The notes under the pieces: model-generated
Databases searched by the model: none
What the model was told of the DNA's origin: nothing
What the model saw: only the letters and a program-made list of their open reading frames with translations
Assembly (NCBI GenBank): GCA_029934555.1
Contig: JAOZMA010000028.1
Coordinates: 1-8,576 of the forward strand
Direction of reading: 5' to 3'
Origin: Acidimicrobiia bacterium
GTDB lineage: Bacteria > Actinomycetota > Acidimicrobiia > Spongiisociales > UBA5794
DNA: 8,576 nt
Part shown: piece after piece, positions 1 through 5,999 of the stretch
How the letters are laid out: each line of letters opens with the position of its first letter
How positions within the stretch are numbered: the first letter of the stretch is position 1
Made by a program: the position numbers and the translations under genes

Positions 1-56
1 ATTACGGATTACGGATTACGGATTACGGATTACGGATTACGGATTACGGACTACGG
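1..56. repeat. Heptamer tandem array (ATTACGG)7 plus one variant copy
   Basis: Seven perfect copies of ATTACGG fill 1-49 and an eighth copy with one change (ACTACGG) fills 50-56. The array runs off the left edge, so its full length is unknown. It lies 14 nt past the tnaA stop codon. Because 7 is not a multiple of 3, every frame of a strand reads the same repeating codon set: the plus strand is open (I-T-D-Y-G-L-R), while the minus strand, the direction of tnaA transcription, meets a TAA in all three frames every 21 nt. No function is known to me. It could be a variable-number repeat, a recurring intergenic element, or the place where an assembly stopped. Confidence 0.95.
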
Positions 57-70
57 AACACCGCTCCTTG

Positions 71-1450
71 CTACTTCGCCAACGGTTCGAATCTTGCCGT
101 GAAGTGCCTGAGCCAGGGGGCCTGTTCCACGATGCGGTAACCGCGCATCTCGGATGCTCCTGCTGCGACGTCGATGACGACTTCGGCGACGTAGTCGATG
201 TGGCTCTGCGTGTACGTTCTGCGAGGGATGGCCAGCCTCACCAACTCCATGACTGCCGGCTCATCTGGAGCACCGTCTATCCCGGGACGACCGAACATCA
301 CGGTCCCGATCTCGATGCCGCGAACACCGCCATTGCGGTAGAGCTCCACGGCGAGCGACTGCGCCGGATACTCATAGGCCGGGACGTGCGGCAGCATCGC
401 TTTGGCATCGATGTAGATCGCGTGGCCTCCCGCGGGCTGCACGATCGGGACGCCCGCGTTGGAGACCTTGTCTGCGAGATACTCTGTGGAACGGATTCGG
501 TAGCGGAGGTAGTTCTCGTCGAGGACCTCTTCGAGCCCCTGGGCGAGGGCCTCGAGGTCATATCCCGCGAGACCTCCGTACGTCGGGAATCCTTCGGTGA
601 GGATGAGCAGGTTCCTCGCTTGCAGGGATGTCTCGTGATCGTTCATCGCAAGGAAGCCACCGATGTTGACCAGCCCATCCTTCTTCGCTGAGACCGTGCA
701 GCCATCGGCAAGAGAGAACATCTCGCGGGCGATCTCCTTCGGTGTCCGATCGGCGTAGCCCTCCTCACGGATCTTGATGAACCATGCGTTCTCGGCGAAT
801 CGGCAAGCGTCGAGGAAGAGCGGGATCCCGTACTCGTCGCAGACGGCTCGAACGGCCCGGATGTTCTCCATGGAAACCGGCTGCCCACCACCGGAGTTGT
901 TCGTCACGGTCACCATCACGAGAGGTATGCGGTCGACTCCGACGCGGTCGATCGTGGCACGCAAAGCGCTGATGTCCATGTTGCCCTTGAACGGCAGGAT
1001 CTCGGACGGTGCGGATGGGCTGACCAGATCCAGAGCCTCGGCACCCTGGTATTCGACATTCGCCCTCGTCGTGTCGAAGTGTGTGTTGTTGGGCACGACG
1101 TCTCCTTCGGAGACCATGACCGAGAAGAGGATCTTCTCCGCAGCCCTGCCCTGGTGGGTCGGGATCACCTCAGAGAACCCCGTGACATCTTTCACTGCCG
1201 CCTCGAACCGGAAGAAGCTTCGGCTCCCCGCGTACGACTCGTCGCCGCGCATCATCCCCGCCCACTGCTCGGATGACATCGCTCCGGTGCCCGAGTCGGT
1301 CAGGAGGTCGATGATCACCTCATCGGCGTGGAGCCCGAAGAGGTTGAAACCGGCGCGTTCGAGGGCGGCCTCGCGTTCTTCAACGGTCGGCAGATCGATC
1401 GCCTGAACGGTGTGAATGCGGAATGGTTCGATGATGGTGCGGTACGGCAT
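71..1450 (-). CDS. tnaA: Tryptophanase (tryptophan indole-lyase)
   Basis: PLP-dependent cytoplasmic beta-eliminating lyase of 459 aa, close to the usual length, predicted to cleave L-tryptophan to indole, pyruvate and ammonia (EC 4.1.99.1). Visible family motifs: EPFRI near the N-terminus, IDLLTDSGTGAMS (47-59), GDESYAGSR (69-77), THQGR (98-102), D214 and R217 for the cofactor, SAKKD with PLP lysine K257, and VRLAIPR with R410 at its end. The close relative tyrosine phenol-lyase is disfavoured by three positions: D126 (Asp137 in E. coli TnaA, Thr124 in TPL), I381 (Arg381 in TPL binds the phenol OH) and H449 (His463 in TnaA, Phe448 in TPL). The ATG at 1450 is chosen because AGAGG lies 5 nt upstream and the product then begins like the family; the frame stays open to 1582 but would overlap glgB. 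There is no room for a TnaC leader and no tnaB permease is beside it. Confidence 0.93.
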   Translation of the reverse strand: MPYRTIIEPFRIHTVQAIDLPTVEEREAALERAGFNLFGLHADEVIIDLLTDSGTGAMSSEQWAGMMRGDESYAGSRSFFRFEAAVKDVTGFSEVIPTHQGRAAEKILFSVMVSEGDVVPNNTHFDTTRANVEYQGAEALDLVSPSAPSEILPFKGNMDISALRATIDRVGVDRIPLVMVTVTNNSGGGQPVSMENIRAVRAVCDEYGIPLFLDACRFAENAWFIKIREEGYADRTPKEIAREMFSLADGCTVSAKKDGLVNIGGFLAMNDHETSLQARNLLILTEGFPTYGGLAGYDLEALAQGLEEVLDENYLRYRIRSTEYLADKVSNAGVPIVQPAGGHAIYIDAKAMLPHVPAYEYPAQSLAVELYRNGGVRGIEIGTVMFGRPGIDGAPDEPAVMELVRLAIPRRTYTQSHIDYVAEVVIDVAAGASEMRGYRIVEQAPWLRHFTARFEPLAK

Positions 1451-1454
1451 GAGA

Positions 1455-1460
1455 TCCTCT
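1455..1460 (-). promoter_or_regulatory. Ribosome binding site of tnaA (AGAGGA)
   Basis: On the minus strand AGAGGA ends 4 nt before the ATG at 1450. This is the best Shine-Dalgarno in the region and decides the tnaA start over the longer open frame that reaches into glgB. Confidence 0.65.
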
Positions 1461-1510
1461 CGATCAATCGGTAGTTGGATTCTCGCAGCCGACGGTGGCC
1501 TCTGAGTCGG

Positions 1511-1516
1511 TAGGCT
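1511..1516 (+). promoter_or_regulatory. Candidate -10 box (TAGGCT) for leaderless glgB transcript
   Basis: TAGGCT fits the TANNNT form of an actinobacterial -10 element and is followed by 7 nt (CTCCTCC) and then the glgB ATG, so transcription would begin at or next to the start codon. The 7-nt stretch has no Shine-Dalgarno. I see no convincing -35 box at 1488-1493 (GCCGAC). The AGG inside the box could instead act as a weak, distant ribosome binding site. Confidence 0.4.
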
Positions 1517-1523
1517 CTCCTCC

Positions 1524-3389
1524 ATGGAACTTCTCGGCGATCTCGACGTACATCTCTTCAACGAAGGGACCCAGACACACATCTACGACCACCTTGGAGC
1601 GCAGCTCCTGCCTGAAGGTGGAGCGCACTTCGCCGTCTGGGCTCCGAACGCCCGCGACGTCGCGGTGATCGGTGATTTCAACGGGTGGAACGGGGACGCT
1701 CATCCGATGTTCCCGACGGACTCGGGGATATGGAAGGCGTACGTTCCTGAAGCCAGACCCGGCAACACCTACAAGTACGCGATCACGACCGGCTCGGGGG
1801 ATCGGATAGACAAAGCCGATCCGATCGCATTCCTCGCCGAGGTTCCACCGAAGACGGCATCGGTCGTCTGGGGCCTCGACTACGAATGGGCCGACGCCGA
1901 ATGGATGACGTCACGCGGTGGACGACAGGCTCATGACGCTCCCATGTCGATCTACGAGTTGCACACCGGGTCGTGGAGGAAGGCGGACAACGGCGACTCC
2001 CTCTCCTATCGAGAGCTGGCCGGGCCGCTCGCCGACTACATGACCGAGATGGGCTACACCCACGTCGAGTTCATGCCGCTGTCCGAGCACCCGTACTACC
2101 CGTCGTGGGGCTACCAGGTGACCGGCTACTTCGCGCCGACGAGCCGATTCGGCACACCCCAGGATCTGATGTACCTCATCGATCATCTCCACCAAGCGGG
2201 CATCGGGGTGATCCTCGACTGGGTCCCTTCGCACTTCGCGACCGATGGACACGGCCTCTCTCAGTTCGATGGAACGGCGCTGTACGAGCACGACGATCCG
2301 CGGAAGGGATTCCATCCGGATTGGGGAAGCTTCATCTTCAATTACGGACGGAACGAAGTCCGCTCGTTCCTCGTATCGTCGGCGAACTTCTGGCTCGACC
2401 GCTACCACGTGGACGGTCTGCGGGTCGATGGGGTCGCGTCGATCCTCTACCTCGACTACTCACGGAACGATGGAGAGTGGGAACCGAACATCTACGGTGG
2501 CAACGAGAACCTCGAGGCGATCTCGTTGCTCAAGCAGGTCAATAGCGTGGCGTACGGGGAGAACCCGGGCATCACGATGATCGCCGAAGAGTCGACGGCG
2601 TTCGCCGGCGTATCGCGTCCCGTCGATCTGGGTGGCCTCGGTTTCGGCTACAAGTGGGACATGGGCTGGATGCATGACTCTCTCGAGTACTTCGCCCACG
2701 AACCGGTGCATCGTTCGTTCCATCAGAACGATTTGACGTTCCGGATGCTGTACGCCTACGACGAGAACTTCATCCTCGCCCTCTCCCACGACGAGGTGGT
2801 CCACGGTAAGGGATCGCTCGTCAACAAGATGCCGGGGGACGAGTGGCAGCAGTTCGCGAATCTCAGGGCGCTCTACGGCTATCAGTACTCGTTGCCGGGG
2901 AAGAAGTGCCTGTTCATGGGCGGCGAGTTCGGGCAGCGATCAGAATGGTCCGTCGATCAACAGCTCGAATGGTTCGTCCTCGACCAGGACAATCACGCCG
3001 GTATGCAACGGTGGGTTGCGGACCTCAATGCTCTCTACCGGGGAGAGGATTCGCTTTTCATCGAGGACTACGACCCCGCCGGGTTCGAGTGGATCGATGC
3101 CGGCGATGCCGGCGCGAGTGTTCTCAGTTTCCTCAGAAAGGGTGGCGAACGACCGGTTCTCGTCGTGTTGAACCTCACTCCCATTACTCGACCCCGATAT
3201 CGCATCGGTGTCTCGACGGGTGGTCGATGGGAGACGCTTCTCAACAGCGATGACGAGCGCTACTGGGGATCGGGAGCGGGGACCAACGGCATGATTGGGG
3301 CAGTCGACGCTCCGATGCACGGGCAGAGTCACTCTCTGTCGCTGGATCTTCCTCCCCTGGGCGTTCTCTTCCTCGCACCGACGATCTGA
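1524..3389 (+). CDS. glgB: 1,4-alpha-glucan branching enzyme (GH13, short form)
   Basis: Cytoplasmic glycogen branching enzyme (EC 2.4.1.18): it cuts alpha-1,4 chains and re-attaches them through alpha-1,6 links. The 621-aa protein starts with DLDVHLFNEGT, matching the region just before the CBM48 module in GlgB, so it lacks the extra N1 domain that takes E. coli GlgB to about 730 aa. CBM48 follows (about 30-115, with FAVWAPNA and GDFNGW), then the GH13 barrel (about 140-500) with YELHTGSWR, EFMPLSEHPYYPSWGYQ, nucleophile D302 in LRVDGVAS, acid/base E355 in IAEEST, and transition-state D423 in LSHDEVVHGK, then an all-beta C-terminal domain (about 515-621). The gene is divergent from tnaA and convergent with the TauE gene, so it is probably transcribed alone. 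No glgA, glgC or glgE is present here. All catalytic residues are intact. Confidence 0.97.
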   Translation: MELLGDLDVHLFNEGTQTHIYDHLGAQLLPEGGAHFAVWAPNARDVAVIGDFNGWNGDAHPMFPTDSGIWKAYVPEARPGNTYKYAITTGSGDRIDKADPIAFLAEVPPKTASVVWGLDYEWADAEWMTSRGGRQAHDAPMSIYELHTGSWRKADNGDSLSYRELAGPLADYMTEMGYTHVEFMPLSEHPYYPSWGYQVTGYFAPTSRFGTPQDLMYLIDHLHQAGIGVILDWVPSHFATDGHGLSQFDGTALYEHDDPRKGFHPDWGSFIFNYGRNEVRSFLVSSANFWLDRYHVDGLRVDGVASILYLDYSRNDGEWEPNIYGGNENLEAISLLKQVNSVAYGENPGITMIAEESTAFAGVSRPVDLGGLGFGYKWDMGWMHDSLEYFAHEPVHRSFHQNDLTFRMLYAYDENFILALSHDEVVHGKGSLVNKMPGDEWQQFANLRALYGYQYSLPGKKCLFMGGEFGQRSEWSVDQQLEWFVLDQDNHAGMQRWVADLNALYRGEDSLFIEDYDPAGFEWIDAGDAGASVLSFLRKGGERPVLVVLNLTPITRPRYRIGVSTGGRWETLLNSDDERYWGSGAGTNGMIGAVDAPMHGQSHSLSLDLPPLGVLFLAPTI

Positions 3390-3398
3390 CGGTCGCCG

Positions 3399-3421
3399 CC
3401 CGTCCGCATCGGGGGGACGGG
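3399..3421 (+). terminator. GC-rich hairpin between convergent genes (candidate terminator)
   Basis: CCCGTCC (3399-3405) and GGACGGG (3415-3421) form a perfect 7-bp stem with a 9-nt loop. The hairpin starts 10 nt after the glgB stop and ends 12 nt from the stop of the convergent TauE gene, so it could serve both. Neither side carries a clear T-tract, so it is not a textbook intrinsic terminator. GC-rich stems without a T-tract are often reported as terminator candidates in actinobacteria. Confidence 0.45.
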
Positions 3422-3432
3422 TTCGCTCCGGT

Positions 3433-4294
3433 CTACAGAACGACTGTTTCGAAGACCGTGAGTCCTGCTATCGCGAAGAACAGCCAGCCAAGGGTGTGGA
3501 TGAGACGCTGCTCGGGGACACGCCGGATGAACGCCGGGCCGAGCTGACCCCCGATGATCACACCCGGTACGGTGAAGATGACGATCGAAGCGATCGTGCT
3601 GATGTCTGATCCCGGTGTCGTGAAGAAGCTGATCGCGTGGGTCACGTTCGCTGCAAGTGCCGTGATGCGACAGTTGTGACGCTGACGGCCACAGCGATCC
3701 TGGAGGGGACGCGGCACCGTTTCACGAGCGTGAACGAATTGGCTTCACCCAACCCCGTGGAAATGAGGCCGACGAACAAGCCGCCGATACCGGCTCCCGT
3801 TCTCCCCTCGCTGGTTCGACAGAGTTGATACTCGTAGACGGTGTGATCGGCCGTCACGATGCGTCTGGAGATGACCGGTTGAACGACGTCGATTCCCAAC
3901 TCGATCTCAGCATCCTCGCCCGCCGGGTCGTGGTGCTGGACGAATGTGATGGCGATCCCGGTGAGTCCGAATGCCAGGATTATCTTCAGGAGGAGCTCGG
4001 GAGCGATCCCGGCCAGGAGCGAACCGACGATCGCAGCGGGCACTGCGGCGGTCGTCAGGAGACGTAGACCCGCCAATCGATCGTCTTCGCCCTCGCGTGG
4101 GCGATCACGCCGGATGCGAATCCGAAGACCTCAGTGGCGAGCGCCGCTCCGATGGCGACGGACGGTTCGAGGCCGAGAACGACCACGAACAGAGGGGAGG
4201 AGAAGGTTGCACCGCCGATACCGGCACCGTTCGCGATGGCTGCGATGACGATGGCTACCGGGAACAACCACCAGAGGCTCGCGTCCACGGGCAT
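3433..4294 (-). pseudogene. TauE/SafE-family membrane transporter, interrupted by two frameshifts
   Basis: Three consecutive minus-strand frames together encode one polytopic TauE/SafE protein (anion/sulfite exporter family; substrate not inferable) of about 287 aa, a normal length. Segment 1 (4294 to about 4072) carries the first membrane repeat with NGAGIGGATFSSPLF. Segment 2 (about 4071 to 3667) has several helices and the second repeat, GAGIGGLFVGLISTGLGE. Segment 3 (about 3665 to 3433) holds the last helices, ending in a TAG at 3433-3435. Each join needs one extra base, so each looks like a 1-nt deletion: one at the CCC run 4069-4071, the other near 3666. As written, translation stops at 4055-4057 after about 79 codons. 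The ATG at 4294 overlaps the acyltransferase TGA by one base (TGATG), with GGGGAAG just upstream, so the intact gene was translationally coupled. Real decay or sequencing error are both possible; family-like sequence continues after each break, so any decay is recent. Confidence 0.82.
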
Positions 4295-5169
4295 CACTTC
4301 CCCGCCGTGGAGACCCGGTGGTCACGCACGCGATCAGCGAGGCCTGTGAAGTCATCGTCGATCCGAAACGGGTGCCCGTCCCACCAGCCGTCGCGATCGG
4401 GTTCATAGCGTCGGGGGAGCGGTGCTCCAGCGAGAGCGATGCGCTTCATCTCGCGCTCTGTCGACCGCATCTCCTGGACCGCGCGGGGTGCCGGGATCGG
4501 ATCGAGGATCTCGAGGCGGATGTGTTGGTGACGGCGGACGACCGGGCGGTACGGGTACTCCCACACCCGATGCGTACCGGTGATGACAACGGGCAGCACC
4601 GGACGGTCGAGTTTCTCGGCGATCCGGAAGGGGCCCGGGTAGAAGGCTGCCTCGATGCCGAGGATGCTCCCCTGGGGGAAGACGACGAAGCTCTCACTTC
4701 GATCGAACGCCGCTTCTGCGCCACGCAACAAGGCTCGGAAGCCATCAGGTCCGGAACGTGTGGAGACGCTGGTCTGCTCTGAGGCCGAGAGGTAGGAACC
4801 GAGGAATCTCCATCCGAACAACTCATCGCGTGCGGCGAACGAGAGATGAAGTGGGATGCGCGTGATGACGAGCGGGTCGACGAGCCCTTCGTGCAACGGG
4901 ACGATGACGTACTCCCGGTCGGGGTCGACACGATCGAGGCCAGACACGGTGACGGAGATTCCAAGCGCCCGCATCATGATGTCGGCCCACATGCGCTCGA
5001 GGCCATGGAGAAGGTGACGCCTGCCGAGACGTCCGGCGGCGATGGTCATCCACCTGAGCGGTCCGAAGAGGACGGCGGTGGCAGCCGTCAGACGAGCCCA
5101 TGACGCGAAGTCATCGACGCGGGCGGTTCCTTTGGAGAACGCGATCGGATAACGCTGTTCGGTTGGCAT
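4294..5169 (-). CDS. PlsC-like 1-acylglycerol-3-phosphate acyltransferase
   Basis: Predicted membrane-associated acyltransferase of the lysophosphatidate acyltransferase (PlsC/AGPAT) superfamily, 291 aa, transferring an acyl chain to a lysophospholipid or related acceptor. A hydrophobic stretch near the N-terminus (about 26-46) may anchor it. Motif I is the HX4D box H93-EGLV-D98, without the usual NH at its start. Motif III reads FPQGS (164-168) where the family has FPEGT/S, so the usual glutamate is Q166. Motif IV is VLPVVITG (191-198). The last 45 residues or so are charged. The ATG at 5169 is the only start allowed, since an in-frame TGA lies about 30 nt upstream with no other start codon between; no clear Shine-Dalgarno precedes it. 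The TGA overlaps the ATG of the TauE gene. The exact substrate is unknown and hemolysin-like or ornithine-lipid acyltransferases remain possible. Confidence 0.85.
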   Translation of the reverse strand: MPTEQRYPIAFSKGTARVDDFASWARLTAATAVLFGPLRWMTIAAGRLGRRHLLHGLERMWADIMMRALGISVTVSGLDRVDPDREYVIVPLHEGLVDPLVITRIPLHLSFAARDELFGWRFLGSYLSASEQTSVSTRSGPDGFRALLRGAEAAFDRSESFVVFPQGSILGIEAAFYPGPFRIAEKLDRPVLPVVITGTHRVWEYPYRPVVRRHQHIRLEILDPIPAPRAVQEMRSTEREMKRIALAGAPLPRRYEPDRDGWWDGHPFRIDDDFTGLADRVRDHRVSTAGK

Positions 5170-5235
5170 CGCAACAGCAACGGTCCGAGGAGTTCGAACA
5201 TTCCCTCACGGGTACGCCTCGGCGGATCGGTGCGG

Positions 5236-5886
5236 CTACGCCCGGTGGGCGGGATCGTTCGCTGCGATGATCTCGACGTCGTGCGAACCACACTCACGGC
5301 AGCGATACTCGAGACCGTCCGGAGGTGATCCGAGCGATGCAGCGTCTTCAAGCGATGCCCCACATATTCGGCACACCTCGAGGGTGTGGTGCTGGTTGGT
5401 CCCGCATCCGGGGCAGTCAACCCACTCGTCGGCTGAGAAGTCGCTTTTCCCCCAGTCGGAGAAGGCGGCGACCACGTTGTCCTCCTGGGGAGCAGCGGCA
5501 GCGAACGGTGCCGGTGGTGCGTTTTCAGGAGTGAGTGCAGAAGCCTGCCCGTTCTGTGGATGGGCCACTCCGTCACTCCCAAGAGCGAAGAGAGCGATGC
5601 CCTGCGCCTCAGCGATGCTGATCGCCGGCGGGCTGAACCCTGAAGCGGAGAAGATGATCCGCTTGCGCCCATCGGATTCGGCGGCGAGGACGGCGAGGAC
5701 GGATCGTTGATTGAGCGGTTGATCGGGGACCCGGACGAATGCGGTGAGATCGGTGGATCTCAACTCGACGGCGTGCGAACCCTTCTCGATGATCTCTGAA
5801 GGGGGCTCTCCGATGTGGAACATCCACAGGTACGCCGCTTGATACGCCTGATCAAGCGTCAGCGTTGAACCCGGTCCGTCGTGCAT
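5236..5886 (-). CDS. Degenerate Mrr-like restriction-endonuclease-fold protein with C-terminal zinc ribbon
   Basis: A 216-aa soluble protein. Residues about 12-108 resemble the Mrr/restriction-endonuclease-like fold: a helix, paired strands (HAVELRSTDLTAFVRV), then RIIFSASGFSPPA (76-88) and GIALFALGSDG, which match the family's 'TtsgFspeA...i.Li' segment. The family's catalytic D...(E/Q)xK signature is not visible; VRV (51-53) sits where QxK is expected, so nuclease activity is doubtful. A proline/alanine linker (about 115-135) leads to a zinc ribbon with C158/C161 and C172/C175 in CxxC pairs, and a further CxxC at C196/C199 followed by H202. Zinc ribbons suggest nucleic-acid or protein contacts. 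The ATG at 5886 has GAAGG 9 nt upstream. It may head a unit with the acyltransferase 66 nt downstream. The fold assignment is by motif memory only; the role is unknown. Confidence 0.55.
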   Translation of the reverse strand: MHDGPGSTLTLDQAYQAAYLWMFHIGEPPSEIIEKGSHAVELRSTDLTAFVRVPDQPLNQRSVLAVLAAESDGRKRIIFSASGFSPPAISIAEAQGIALFALGSDGVAHPQNGQASALTPENAPPAPFAAAAPQEDNVVAAFSDWGKSDFSADEWVDCPGCGTNQHHTLEVCRICGASLEDAASLGSPPDGLEYRCRECGSHDVEIIAANDPAHRA

Positions 5887-5903
5887 TCCGTTGCGCCTTC
5901 GTA

Positions 5904-5932
5904 GTGTGCTTACCCGTCTGCTATCGGCACAC
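5904..5932. promoter_or_regulatory. Inverted repeat upstream of the Mrr/zinc-ribbon gene
   Basis: GTGTGC (5904-5909) and GCACAC (5927-5932) are perfect 6-nt inverted arms separated by 17 nt, centred about 32 nt before the start codon at 5886. This is where an operator over the promoter would be expected. I see no strong -35/-10 pair; the rest of the 113-nt gap (5887-5999) holds a 10-nt palindrome, GGACCGGTCC at 5979-5988, and no gene. Short arms like these can occur by chance. Confidence 0.25.
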
Positions 5933-5999
5933 GATCGGGACTCCTCAAGGACTAGAAGACCGATGATCAGTTCTCAGCGGACCGGTCCACCTGAAGCCG

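Noticed and set aside
1..56. CRISPR array
   Set aside because: The units are 7 nt long and directly adjacent, with no spacers.
68..691. Long plus-strand open frame antisense to tnaA, continuing openly into the heptamer array
   Set aside because: It lies wholly opposite a gene with intact family motifs, its translation shows no recognisable domain, and long antisense frames are common in GC-rich DNA.
71..1450. Tyrosine phenol-lyase
   Set aside because: D126, I381 and H449 are the tryptophanase residues at the positions that separate the two enzymes.
1451..1582. Longer tnaA start at 1582
   Set aside because: The extra 44 residues do not resemble the family, would overlap glgB by 59 nt, and the 1450 ATG has a good ribosome binding site and the expected EPFRI N-terminus.
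5088..5672. 194-codon minus-strand frame overlapping the Mrr/zinc-ribbon and acyltransferase genes
   Set aside because: It is a shifted reading of two better supported genes, rich in S, R and P with no domain-like pattern.
5682..5699. Tandem 9-nt duplication CGGCGAGGA x2
   Set aside because: It keeps the frame and encodes a VLAVLA helix segment in the Mrr/zinc-ribbon gene; short in-frame duplications like this are ordinary. The DAGDAG-coding repeat in glgB near 3096-3113 is the same kind of thing.
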